Shown: one piece after another, positions 29,444-37,830 of the stretch
Numbering within the stretch: position 1 is the stretch's first letter
Layout of the letters: the number at the start of each line of letters is the position of its first letter
From: Cupriavidus yeoncheonensis
GTDB taxonomy: Bacteria; Pseudomonadota; Gammaproteobacteria; Burkholderiales; Burkholderiaceae
Length of the DNA stretch: 64,000 nt
Assembly (NCBI RefSeq): GCF_905397275.1
Contig: NZ_CAJPUY010000004.1
Span: forward strand, 309,150 to 373,149
Direction of reading: 5' to 3'
Notes under the pieces: generated by a model
Told to the model about the DNA's origin: nothing
The model's database searches: none
What the model saw: the letters and a program-made list of their open reading frames with translations, nothing else
Position numbers and translations under genes: made by a program

Positions 29444-30083
29444 GGCTCTTCGTGGTGCCGGCGGCGAGCGCGAGGCCCTTGGCCAGGCTCGCCTCGGTCG
29501 GGGTCAGGACGGGATAGGTGTGGCGCAGCCCGGTCAGGTAGGCAACCAGGTCCAGCGCCTGCGGCGTCGCCACCACGGCCTTTCCGGCCGGGGCGGCACC
29601 GGGCGGCAGCGAGACAACGCGATCGTCCTTGCCGACGGCGTCGCTGTCCTTGGTCTCGAACAGGAACGGATAGGCGGGCATGATGCTGCCGGGCACGTAG
29701 GCACGCGGCTGGTACAGGTGTCCGAGGTGCCAGTCGGCACTGGGCTGTCGCACGCCGATATTGAACAGGTCGGGGCCGGTGCGCATGGTGCCGAGCAGCG
29801 GCGGGTCGTCATAGTGATAGTCCGCCGCGACCGAGGGCCGGCCCCAGCCGCGCTGCGCATCGGCAATGCCGGCGCCGGTGGAGCTGGGTTGCTGGGTATG
29901 GCAGGCAATGCAGCCGTTGGCCATGTAGACCTGCCGGCCGCGCAGTTGCGCGCTGGTGTAGGGCGCGAGTTCCTTCGGCGCCGGCACATCCTTCAGTTGC
30001 AGAAAGGGCACCACGATCATGGCGCAGGTGGCGAGCGACAGCGTCACCATGGCGCCGCCTACGAGCTTCAGTTCGTTTTCCAT
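29406..30083 (-). CDS. CcoO-like monoheme cytochrome c oxidase subunit
   Basis: Protein of 225 residues with an N-terminal membrane helix (LVGGAMVTLSLATCAMIVVPFLQL) and a CcoO-like domain: GRQVYMANGCIACHTQQ (heme site), YDDPPLLGTMRTGPDLFNIG, SDWHLGHLYQPRAYVPGSIMPAYPFLF with the axial Met. It transfers electrons to the catalytic subunit encoded just upstream (22 bp gap). Confidence 0.9.
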   Translation of the reverse strand: MENELKLVGGAMVTLSLATCAMIVVPFLQLKDVPAPKELAPYTSAQLRGRQVYMANGCIACHTQQPSSTGAGIADAQRGWGRPSVAADYHYDDPPLLGTMRTGPDLFNIGVRQPSADWHLGHLYQPRAYVPGSIMPAYPFLFETKDSDAVGKDDRVVSLPPGAAPAGKAVVATPQALDLVAYLTGLRHTYPVLTPTEASLAKGLALAAGTTKSHAPDEARKQPQD

Positions 30084-30104
30084 CGTCGTCGGTCCGTCGG
30101 CCAG

Positions 30105-31697
30105 TCAGGCCAGGGATTCGGAAACCACGCGGTCGCCCTGCCGCAGCGTGGCCGGGCGGAACGCCATCAGCGCGAAGTGGCAGGCGAACACCAGGTGGCC
30201 GAGTGTCATCAGCGCGCCGCCGATCGAGCGTCCCTGCAGCCAGGGCAAGGTCACCGCGACCGACTCCATGAATGGCCGGGCCGGGTCAAGCAGCGCCAGC
30301 CCTTGCAGCACGCCGCCGATCGTCAGCGTCACGAGGTAGATCGCAAACCCGCCCGCGACCAGCCAGAAGTGCGCGGAAATCAGCGCCGGCTTCGGCCACG
30401 GCGCATCGACGATGCGCGGCATGGCGAAGTAGATGCCGCCGAAGATCACCATCGACACGAAGCCATACATGCCCAGGTGCGCGTGCGCCACGGTGAAATG
30501 CGTGAAGTGCGTGATGGCGTTGAGCGAGCGCAGCGCCTCGAACGAGCCCTGCACCGAGGCCAGCGTGTACATGATGGCGCCCAGCACCACGAAGCGCAGC
30601 GTCGGCGAATGCTTCAGCACGCCGAAATGGCCCTTGAGCGTCAGGTGCTGGTTCACCGAGAACGCGACCACCGGGATGATCATCATCACGCTCTGAACGA
30701 TGGAAAGCGTGATCAGCCAGCCGGGTATGGGTCCGCCGATCAGGTGGTGCGCGCCGACCTGTCCGTAGAAGAACGCCAGCGTCCAGAAGCCCAGCAGCGA
30801 CAGGTTGTACGACTGCACCGGCTTGCCGATGACCTTGGGCAGGAAGTAGTACACCGCGGCAATCGACAGCGGCGTGTAGAACAGCCCGAGCACGTTGTGG
30901 CCGAACCACCAGTTCATGGTGGCCTGCTCCACGCCGAAATGCACGCCCGGCACCTTGGCGACGATGTAGAGCACCGGAAACCAGAACAGCGCCGCTCCCA
31001 TGTACCACACCGACACGTAGAGATGATGCACCTGGCGCCGCTGCAGCATCAGCACCAGCGGCACGCCGATCAGCATGCCGCCCGCCGCGAACAGCAGCCC
31101 GATCTGCCAAGGGATCTCCAGCCATTCCATGCCGGCATTGATGCCGCTGGCAATCGCGCCCAGCCCGGCCACGAGCCCCGCGTTCCAGATCAGCGTGCCG
31201 GCCAGCGCGAAGCGGCCGCCGCTCAGCGGCGTGCGCAAGAGACGCGGCATCATCCAGATCGCCAGGCCCAGCAGGCCCATCGGCGCCCAGCCATAGGCCA
31301 CCGCGTTCAGGTGCAGCACGCGCATGCGGCCGAACGACTGCCACGCCTGCGTGACCAGGAAGTCGGGCAGGTGCAGCTTGAGCGAACTGACCAGCCCCGC
31401 GGCGGACGCGACCACCAGCCAGACCACGGCACAGCTCAGCAGCATCAGCGCCGGCATGGCGCTGGAACGGTCGGCCCGGGCGCGCGCGGCGAGCTCCTCG
31501 GCAAGGTCTGCGTCGGGCGCCGTGGTCGCGCCGGACCCCGAGGGATCTTCGGGCCGGCCCACCTCGCCGCTGGCAAAGATGGTCCGGGCGCCGCTCGACT
31601 CCAGGTCGAACAGCCCTTTCCTCAGGGACCAGATAAAGGCGAACAGGCCGCCGATCGACAGCAGGAAGGTAAGCAGCAGCAGGCTGGTGGGATCCAT
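30105..31697 (-). CDS. cbb3-like oxidase catalytic subunit with CcoS-like N-terminus
   Basis: Heme-copper oxidase subunit of 530 residues. Residues 1-60 (MDPTSLLLLTFLLSIGGLFAF, then IWSLRKGLFDLESSGARTIF) resemble the small assembly protein CcoS (one helix plus an xxGxFD-type tail). Residues about 80-520 form the 12-helix CcoN-type core: heme ligands in RVLHLNAVAYGW and HFTVAHAHLGMYGF, CuB ligands in WWFGHNVLG and GAHHLIGGPIPGW. It reduces oxygen to water at the inner membrane. It is the first gene of a five-gene operon with cytochromes, a SCO protein and a membrane protein. Fusion of CcoS to subunit I is unusual. Confidence 0.9.
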   Translation of the reverse strand: MDPTSLLLLTFLLSIGGLFAFIWSLRKGLFDLESSGARTIFASGEVGRPEDPSGSGATTAPDADLAEELAARARADRSSAMPALMLLSCAVVWLVVASAAGLVSSLKLHLPDFLVTQAWQSFGRMRVLHLNAVAYGWAPMGLLGLAIWMMPRLLRTPLSGGRFALAGTLIWNAGLVAGLGAIASGINAGMEWLEIPWQIGLLFAAGGMLIGVPLVLMLQRRQVHHLYVSVWYMGAALFWFPVLYIVAKVPGVHFGVEQATMNWWFGHNVLGLFYTPLSIAAVYYFLPKVIGKPVQSYNLSLLGFWTLAFFYGQVGAHHLIGGPIPGWLITLSIVQSVMMIIPVVAFSVNQHLTLKGHFGVLKHSPTLRFVVLGAIMYTLASVQGSFEALRSLNAITHFTHFTVAHAHLGMYGFVSMVIFGGIYFAMPRIVDAPWPKPALISAHFWLVAGGFAIYLVTLTIGGVLQGLALLDPARPFMESVAVTLPWLQGRSIGGALMTLGHLVFACHFALMAFRPATLRQGDRVVSESLA

Positions 31698-31884
31698 GGC
31701 ATTGGGGGCGATACGGGAGCGGGCCGGTGCGGTCCGTCTCCCGGGAATTGGCCGGCCAATGCTAGACGCGCCCTCTCCGGTGCAACAGAAGCAGAAAGGG
31801 AGGAAACGACCGGAGCAGCGTTTCCGTGGGTGCTACCTTTTGTCGCAGCTCGTACTTCACACGCCAAGAACAGGCTGGCAGACA

Positions 31885-31900
31885 AGACCGGTCTGGTACC
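31885..31900. promoter_or_regulatory. palindromes upstream of the MocR gene
   Basis: AGACCGGTCT (31885-31894) is a perfect palindrome, and GGTACC follows at 31895-31900. They lie between the divergent oxidase operon and the MocR-type regulator, about 50 bp upstream of its start, where an autoregulatory site is expected. Confidence 0.3.
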
Positions 31901-31951
31901 GATCCCCTGCATCCATTACAGTTGATGAAAGGGCGAAAAGGACGAGATCAG

Positions 31952-33400
31952 ATGACAGGCACCGCGCGACAGATGACACGCTATGAAGAACTGGCGGAGG
32001 ACATCGCCCAGTCGATCCATGCCGGCGTGCTGCGCCTGGGCGACCGCCTGCCGTCGGTCCGCCAGGCGAGCGCGGGCCGCGGCGTGAGCCAGTCGACCGT
32101 GTTCCAGGCCTATTACCTGCTCGAGGCGCGCGGCCTGATCCGGGCGCGCGAGCGTTCCGGGTATTACGTCGCCACGGGCTCGCGCCAGCTGGCGCCGGAA
32201 GCGGAAACGCCGTCGGCGCCGGCCGAGGTATCCGGTCCGATCGATGTCAGCGAACTGGTCTTCAAGGTGCTCGAATCGACCATGCGGCGCGACGTGGTGC
32301 CGTTCGGCTCGGCCTTTCCGAGTCCCCTGCTGTTCCCGCTGCAACGGCTGGCCAAGACCATGGCCGCGACGGTGCAGAAGCTCGACCCGTGGAGCAGCGT
32401 GGATGACCTGACGCCCGGCAATGCGAGCCTGCGCCGCCAGATCGCGCTGCGCTACCTGGCCGACGGCCTGACCGTGCAGGCCGACGAGATCGTCGTCACC
32501 AACGGCGCGCTGGAAGCGCTGAACCTGTGCCTGATGGCCGTCACGCGTCCCGGCGATGCGGTGGTGATCGAAAGCCCCACGTTCTACGCGGCGCTGCAGG
32601 CGCTGGAGCGCTGCGGCCTGTCCGCGATCGAAGTGCCCACGCATCCGCGCGAGGGCATTGATCTCGGCGCGCTGGAGCAGGCCCTGCAGCGCCACCGCCC
32701 CAAGGCGTGCTGGCTGATGACCAATTTCCAGAACCCGCTCGGCTCGCTGATGCCCGACGCCAAGAAGCAGGCGCTGGTGGAGCTGCTGGCGCGCTACGAG
32801 GTTCCGCTGATCGAAGACGATGTCTATGGCGAGCTCTACTTCGGCACGCGCCGCCCTACGCCGGCCAAGGCCTTCGACAAGGCCGGCCTGGTCATGCACT
32901 GCGCGTCGTTTTCCAAGTGCCTGGCACCGGGCTACCGCGTGGGCTGGGCCGCGCCGGGCCGCTTCGCGCGCGACGTCGCACGGCTCAAGCTGACCACCAC
33001 GCTGGCCGGCTCCGCGCCCGCGCAGGCCGCCATTGCCGCCTACCTGGAAAAAGGTGGCTATGACCGCCACCTGCGCCAGCTGCGGCATGCGCTCATGCTG
33101 CGGCAGGACGCCGTGGCGCAGGCCGTGGCGCGCCACTTCCCGCCCGGCACGCGCGCCACGCGCCCGGCGGGCGGCTATTTCCTGTGGATCGAACTGCCCG
33201 AAGGCACCGACACGCTGGCGCTGCACCAGCTCGCGCTGTCGCACGGCATCAGCATTGCGCCGGGGCCGATCTTTTCGGCGCGGCCCGGCTTCCGCAACTG
33301 CATGCGGCTCAACTACGGGCATGAGTGGGACAAGCGCGCCGAGACCGCGCTGGCCACGCTGGGCCGGCTGGCCGGCGCCGTGGCCGGCGCGCGGCCGTAG
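31952..33400 (+). CDS. MocR-type regulator (GntR HTH plus aminotransferase fold)
   Basis: Regulator of 482 residues. The N-terminal GntR winged helix is YEELAEDIAQSIHAGVLRLGDRLPSVRQASAGRGVSQSTVFQAYYLLEARGLIRARERSGYYV. A fold-type-I aminotransferase domain follows, with the PLP lysine in SFSKCLAPGYRVGW and TNFQNPLGSLMP, IEDDVYGELYFG. The ATG at 31952 has AAGGACGAG 6-8 nt upstream and is preferred over the in-frame ATG at 31925. MocR proteins sense PLP, GABA or taurine-like amino compounds. The target is not clear: the divergent oxidase operon is the only adjacent divergent unit. Confidence 0.9.
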   Translation: MTGTARQMTRYEELAEDIAQSIHAGVLRLGDRLPSVRQASAGRGVSQSTVFQAYYLLEARGLIRARERSGYYVATGSRQLAPEAETPSAPAEVSGPIDVSELVFKVLESTMRRDVVPFGSAFPSPLLFPLQRLAKTMAATVQKLDPWSSVDDLTPGNASLRRQIALRYLADGLTVQADEIVVTNGALEALNLCLMAVTRPGDAVVIESPTFYAALQALERCGLSAIEVPTHPREGIDLGALEQALQRHRPKACWLMTNFQNPLGSLMPDAKKQALVELLARYEVPLIEDDVYGELYFGTRRPTPAKAFDKAGLVMHCASFSKCLAPGYRVGWAAPGRFARDVARLKLTTTLAGSAPAQAAIAAYLEKGGYDRHLRQLRHALMLRQDAVAQAVARHFPPGTRATRPAGGYFLWIELPEGTDTLALHQLALSHGISIAPGPIFSARPGFRNCMRLNYGHEWDKRAETALATLGRLAGAVAGARP

Positions 33401-33409
33401 CCGTCGGGA

Positions 33410-34786
33410 TCAGCCCTCGGCGCGGGAAGTGGCGTAGGCCTTCGGCGCCAGTTCTGCCTGCTCCGGCGCGGACGCGCCCGCCGCCGCCGCGCGCCGGTGG
33501 TCGATGCCGCCCACCGCCAGCACGGCCACCACGGCGGGTACCGCGATCGCCAGGAAATTCTGCTCCAGCGGCAAGGCCATGCCGACCAGCACGCCGATCA
33601 CGATCGGCGCAAGGATGGCGCCGGCCCGACCCACGCCCGAGGCCCAGCCGATGCCCGTCGAGCGCGCGGCCACCGGGTAGAACTGCCCCGCATAGGCATA
33701 GGTGACGATCTGCGTGCCGATGGTCGAGGCACCGGCCAGGCCCACCAGCACGAACAGCACCGGCGTGGGCACCTTGTAGCCGAGCAGCGCGATCGACACC
33801 GCGGCCAGCGCATACATGCCCATCAGCACGTACTTGATGCTGAAGCGGTCGGCCAGCCAGCCGCCGCCGATGGCCCCCAGCATGCCGCCGATGTTCAGCA
33901 CCAGCACGAACGTCAGCGCCGAGCCCAGGCTGTAGCCGGCCGACGCCATCAGCTTGGTCAGCCACGAGCTGAGCGCGTAGACCATGAACAGGCACATGAA
34001 GAAGGCCAGCCAGAACATCAGCGTGCTGAAGCCCCGCCCTTCGCGGAACAGCTCGGCCACGGCGGCCTTGCCGCCCGTGCTGGCGTCCGGCAGGACCAGG
34101 TGGTCGTCGTCACGGCAGGGGCGCGCCGGGTCGATCGCGCGCAGGATCTTGCGCACCGCGTCGTGCTGACCGGTGCGCAGCAGGAAGGGCATGGAGTCGG
34201 GCAGCTTGCCGAGAATCAGCGGCACCAGCACGGCTGGCGCGCCGGCCGCCAGGAAGACGGACTGCCAGCCATACTGTTCCAGCAGCTGCTTGCCGAGCAG
34301 CGCGGCCAGCATGCCGCCGACGGAGTAGCCGCTGAACATCAGCGTCACCAGCGTGCCGCGGATGCGGCGCGGCGAGTACTCGGTCATCTGCGCCACCACG
34401 TTGGGCATGACGCCGCCAATGCCCAGGCCGGCCAGGAAGCGGCTTGCGGCGAACACCATCGGATCATGGGTCAGGCCCGACGCCGCGGTGAACACGCTGA
34501 ACAAGAGAATGCAGATGGCAATGGCCTTGCGCCGGCCGATGCGGTCGGCGATCGTGCCCAGGAAGATGGCGCCGAACATCATGCCGAACAGCGCCGAGCT
34601 GACCATGAAGCCGGCGTGCGTGGCCGACACGCCCATGTCCTTCATGATGGCTGGCAGGGCAATGCCGGCGACCGCCAGGTCATAGCCATCGAAAATGATG
34701 ATCAGCGCGCACCAGAACAGCACGCCGGCATGAAAGCGGTTGAAGGTGGCGCCGTCCGCCACCGCATATACGTCGATTTTTCTCAC
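33410..34786 (-). CDS. MFS aromatic acid:H+ symporter (AAHS family)
   Basis: Twelve-helix permease of 458 residues for benzoate- or hydroxybenzoate-type acids. The AAHS landmarks are DGYDLAVAGIALPAIMKDMGVS in TM1 with its conserved Asp, GTIADRIGRRKAIAICILLFS between TM2 and TM3, and GLGIGGVMPNVVAQMTEYSPRRIRGTLV. It starts with GTG at 34786 behind a good ribosome-binding site (AAGGAGACAGG); no ATG lies nearby. The operator-like GGTATT/AATACC repeats upstream suggest regulated expression. The substrate is not fixed; the window also carries homogentisate and cyclohexanecarboxylate pathways. Confidence 0.9.
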   Translation of the reverse strand: MRKIDVYAVADGATFNRFHAGVLFWCALIIIFDGYDLAVAGIALPAIMKDMGVSATHAGFMVSSALFGMMFGAIFLGTIADRIGRRKAIAICILLFSVFTAASGLTHDPMVFAASRFLAGLGIGGVMPNVVAQMTEYSPRRIRGTLVTLMFSGYSVGGMLAALLGKQLLEQYGWQSVFLAAGAPAVLVPLILGKLPDSMPFLLRTGQHDAVRKILRAIDPARPCRDDDHLVLPDASTGGKAAVAELFREGRGFSTLMFWLAFFMCLFMVYALSSWLTKLMASAGYSLGSALTFVLVLNIGGMLGAIGGGWLADRFSIKYVLMGMYALAAVSIALLGYKVPTPVLFVLVGLAGASTIGTQIVTYAYAGQFYPVAARSTGIGWASGVGRAGAILAPIVIGVLVGMALPLEQNFLAIAVPAVVAVLAVGGIDHRRAAAAGASAPEQAELAPKAYATSRAEG

Positions 34787-34906
34787 TACCTGTCTCCTTG
34801 TCGTCCAAAGGTCCCGCTTCTTGCGTCGGGATCGCGACGTTGCCGGCGGCACGTCTTCTGGCGTGGAGGATAGGAGTGCGGCAAGCCGGCAGTCCAACAC
34901 CGAATG

Positions 34907-35029
34907 GGTATTTCCGGAATACCTTGAGGGTATTGCCCGCAAAGGCGCCCACAGACTGGCGCGACTTGCAGGGTGGCTGCGCTGAAGCCCGTTCAATCAG
35001 GGTATACATGGGGCCGTATGGCCATACCC
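34907..35029. promoter_or_regulatory. repeated GGTAT half-sites upstream of the AAHS transporter
   Basis: An inverted repeat GGTATT-TCCGG-AATACC (34907-34923) is followed by GGGTAT (34928-34933). A distal pair GGGTAT (35000-35005) and ATACCC (35024-35029) completes the set. Repeated identical half-sites in a 275-bp non-coding region suggest an operator array. Confidence 0.4.
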
Positions 35030-35061
35030 GGCCGGCAACTGGCTGCCGGCCGGGGCGGGTA

Positions 35062-35565
35062 TCACTTGCCGGAAGGATCGTCTTTCGGGTTGAGGTAGTT
35101 GATGTCCAGCGGGCCGGTGCCGTGGATCTGCACGACCGTCTCGGTCTTGCTGAAAGCGTAGTGATGCGCCTTGGCCGGCAGGTAGTGGAAGCCGCCGGTC
35201 TTCAGGGCATGGGCGTGGCCCATGTCCATCTTGTCTCCGGCGCCGAGGTAGAGCGCTCCCGAGATCACCGTCAGGTTCTCGGCCTGGGTGTGCCAGTGGG
35301 GTGCCACCTTGTATCCGGCCGGCATCTTGAGCCGGATGACGAACGGTGCGTCCTTGCCCGGGTCGCCGTAGAGCACGGCAAGCTTCGCCCCCTTGGGCAG
35401 CGAGGGTGGCGCGTCAGCCCATTTCAACGCAGCGGGATTGATCATCTCCATGCCGGCCGCGGCCGGCTCCTGGGCACTGGCCGGCCCGGCTGCCAGCAAA
35501 GGCACGAGCGTCGCGGCCGCCAGCCATGCCAGCCGCGCCCGGTGCCCGGAAGAATGCGCATTCAT
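35062..35565 (-). CDS. exported cupin-domain protein
   Basis: Exported protein of 167 residues. Signal peptide LAWLAAATLVPLLAAGPASAQ; the cupin fold has APHWHTQAENLTVISGALYLGAG and GGFHYLPAKAHHYAFSKTETVVQIHGTGP, whose His residues would bind a metal. The ATG at 35565 has a strong AAGGAG site; the much longer in-frame extension upstream is not coding. Similar proteins occur as stand-alone periplasmic cupins of unknown function. It stands alone, transcribed toward the transporter gene. Confidence 0.85.
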   Translation of the reverse strand: MNAHSSGHRARLAWLAAATLVPLLAAGPASAQEPAAAGMEMINPAALKWADAPPSLPKGAKLAVLYGDPGKDAPFVIRLKMPAGYKVAPHWHTQAENLTVISGALYLGAGDKMDMGHAHALKTGGFHYLPAKAHHYAFSKTETVVQIHGTGPLDINYLNPKDDPSGK

Positions 35566-35693
35566 GGTCTTCTCCTTATTGCTTCGGCACCGCATCGCAA
35601 GCTCCGGGCGGTGCCTGAGACCATCGTAGTGCAGAAGCACGATGCCGCACGGAGCCCGGCAATCGTCCGGCCAGCCTCGTCCTGCCAGCCTCG

Positions 35694-36494
35694 TCAGGCG
35701 GCCCGGTTCGGCGGATGCGAGTTGCCGCCCGCCGGCGCATGCAGGCGTCGCCAGACCAGCCACGGCAGGCGCACCAGGCAGCCCGCCGTCAGCCGCAGGT
35801 GCATCCACGCCAGCAGCAGGTTGTCGCGCAGGTAGCGGAAATGGGATACCCCGCCCGCGCGTGGATCGAAGTAGCGTACCGGCGCGTCGAGGTTGACCGG
35901 CCGCACGCCACGCCAGCACAGGCGCACGGCGACTTCCGGGTCGAAGTCGAAGCGGCGCATCCAGCGGCTTTCGCGCATCACGGCGCGCAGCGGTGCAATC
36001 GGGTAGACGCGGAACCCGTACAGCGAGTCGCCGACGCCGGCCCACAGCGTCTCCATGTCCGTCCAGAGATTGGACAGGCGGCGCCAGTAGACGCGCTCGA
36101 CCGGAGCGCTGGCGTCGAATACCGGCCGTCCGAGCACCATCGCGCCGGGCTCGCGCATCGACACCGCCATGAACTGCCCGATCAGGTGCGCCGGATGCTG
36201 GCCGTCCGAGTCCATCACCAGCACATGGGTGAAGCCCTCCGCGGCGGCGGCCTCGATGCCGCGCAGCACCGCGGCACCCTTGCCCTGGTTCTCGGGCAGG
36301 ACCAGCACGCGCAGGCCGGAATCGTTGGCGGCCTGCTCCTGAAGCCACGCCACGCTGTCGTCGGTGCTGCCATCCACCACCACCCAGACCGGGCACCACG
36401 CCTCGCGGGCGGCGCGCAGCGTCCCCTGCAGCATGGCGCCGGGGTTGTAGCTGGGGATCAGCACCAGATGGGTCGGGGACGGCTGCACGGCCAT
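35694..36494 (-). CDS. family 2 glycosyltransferase (APE-type cluster)
   Basis: Glycosyltransferase of 266 residues with a GT-A fold. LVLIPSYNPGAML opens the nucleotide-sugar site, VVVDGSTDDSVAWLQ and LPENQGKGAAVLRGIEAAAAEGFTHVLVMDSDGQHP carry the DxD-type region, and DSLYGFRVYPI follows. The C-terminus is amphipathic (NLLLAWMHLRLTAGCLVRLPWLVW), suggesting membrane association. It is the last gene of the leftward arm of the cluster (ACP, ketoreductase, glycosyltransferase), 15 bp after the ketoreductase. It may glycosylate the polyene or its lipid carrier; this is inference. Confidence 0.88.
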   Translation of the reverse strand: MAVQPSPTHLVLIPSYNPGAMLQGTLRAAREAWCPVWVVVDGSTDDSVAWLQEQAANDSGLRVLVLPENQGKGAAVLRGIEAAAAEGFTHVLVMDSDGQHPAHLIGQFMAVSMREPGAMVLGRPVFDASAPVERVYWRRLSNLWTDMETLWAGVGDSLYGFRVYPIAPLRAVMRESRWMRRFDFDPEVAVRLCWRGVRPVNLDAPVRYFDPRAGGVSHFRYLRDNLLLAWMHLRLTAGCLVRLPWLVWRRLHAPAGGNSHPPNRAA

Positions 36495-36509
36495 GGCGGC
36501 GCGCTCGGT

Positions 36510-37259
36510 TCAGGCCATGCCGCCATTGACCGACAGCACCTGGCCGGTCACATAGGCTGCGGCATCGGAAGCGAGGTAGGCCACCATGCCCGCCACGTCT
36601 TCGGGCGTGCCTGCGCGGCCCGCCGGCACAAGCTGGCGGATACGCTCGGCGGGAAACGCCAGCTCCGTCATGGGAGATTCGATCACGCCCGGCGCCACGG
36701 CATTGACCGTCACGCCGCGCGACGCCATCTCGATCGCCAGCGATCGCGTGGCGCCGATCAGGCCGGCCTTGGCCGCGGCATAGTTGGCCTGCCCGCGGTT
36801 GCCCATCACGCCCGCCACCGAGGCCATATTGATGATGCGGCCCCAGCGCGTGCGCATCATGGGCATCAGCAGGGGCTGGGTAACGTGGAAAAAGCCGTGC
36901 AGCGAGACATCGATCACGCGGCGCCACTGCTCGCGGCTCATGCCGAGCAGCGGCGCATCGTCGTGGATGCCGGCGTTGTTGACGAGGATCTGGACCGTGC
37001 CGTGGGCGAGGATGCCCTGCAACGCCGCTTCGGTGGCGTCGGCGTCGGTCACGTCGAAGGCGATGGCGGTGGCGGCACCGCCCGCGGCGCGGATGGCGGC
37101 CGCCACGGCTTCCGCCTGGGCCAGGTTGCGGTTGGCGTGCACCCAGACCTCATGTCCGGCACCCGCCAGCGCGTGGCTGATGGCGCTGCCGATGGCGCCG
37201 CTCGCGCCGGTGACGAGCGCCAGCCTGCGCGTGACCTGCGGCGTGCCCTGCTGCGCCAT
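36510..37259 (-). CDS. 3-oxoacyl-ACP reductase (ApeQ-like ketoreductase)
   Basis: Classical SDR of 249 residues, FabG-type. LALVTGASGAIGSAISHAL is the NADPH site, NNAGIHDDAPLLGMS follows, and the catalytic Ser-Tyr-Lys lies in INMASVAGVMGNRGQANYAAAKAGLIG. The C-terminus VTGQVLSVNGGMA is typical. In aryl-polyene-type assembly lines this enzyme reduces each beta-keto intermediate on the ACP. It lies between the ACP and glycosyltransferase genes. Confidence 0.9.
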   Translation of the reverse strand: MAQQGTPQVTRRLALVTGASGAIGSAISHALAGAGHEVWVHANRNLAQAEAVAAAIRAAGGAATAIAFDVTDADATEAALQGILAHGTVQILVNNAGIHDDAPLLGMSREQWRRVIDVSLHGFFHVTQPLLMPMMRTRWGRIINMASVAGVMGNRGQANYAAAKAGLIGATRSLAIEMASRGVTVNAVAPGVIESPMTELAFPAERIRQLVPAGRAGTPEDVAGMVAYLASDAAAYVTGQVLSVNGGMA

Positions 37260-37316
37260 ATGCTGCTCCCGTGTCTGCCGGATTACGGACGCGCCGTGCT
37301 GCGGCCCGCGCCGCGC

Positions 37317-37586
37317 TCAGCGCGTGCGGTTGGCCGCGACATAGTCGGCGAGGCTGCCCAGCGAGGCGAAGATCGTCTTGTTGTCGGGATTGTCCGAGCG
37401 CAATTCGACCCCGTACTTGCGGGACACCAGAAGCGCGATTTCGAGGATATCGATGGAATCCAGCCCGAAGCCTTCGCCGTACAGCGGCGTATCGGCGCTG
37501 ACGTCTTCCAGTTTCAGGTCCGCAATATCGAGTTCGCCAATGATCAGGCTGGCGAGTTCCGTTTGGAGTTCGTTCATGGTTGTCAT
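37317..37586 (-). CDS. acyl carrier protein (ApeE-like)
   Basis: Acyl carrier protein of 89 residues. The phosphopantetheine Ser is S44 in GLDSIDILEIALLVSRKYGV; the acidic helix II and the C-terminal TIFASLGSLADYVAANR are typical of ACPs in APE and resorcinol clusters. The ATG at 37586 is preceded by GGGAAGAAGACC. This is the only ACP gene visible in the cluster, whereas most described APE clusters have two. Confidence 0.9.
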   Translation of the reverse strand: MTTMNELQTELASLIIGELDIADLKLEDVSADTPLYGEGFGLDSIDILEIALLVSRKYGVELRSDNPDNKTIFASLGSLADYVAANRTR

Positions 37587-37830
37587 GGTCTTCTTCCCCG
37601 CCACAAGAGGCGCCGGAAGATGGCGAGGCGATGCTACCAAAGCGCGGCACATCGCACTACCTGCGAGAAGTTTAGTAACAACATTGGAGCCACTTTGCTG
37701 AAACATCGCTGCGCCGGCCGGGTCTTTTAAGGTATAAAACGTTCGCCTTGCCGTCCTGGCGCGCCGCAAATCGCCCCATGTGCCGGTTCGGTGGCAGGAA
37801 AAGAGTATTTTGCACCACAATAACCATTCA

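Noticed and set aside
35566..36927. Upstream extension of the cupin frame
   Set aside because: Runs through the glycosyltransferase and ketoreductase genes in another frame; the signal peptide and AAGGAG site fix the start at 35565.
37259..37316. Second ACP gene between ACP and ketoreductase
   Set aside because: The gap is only 57 bp and carries no DSL-type motif.
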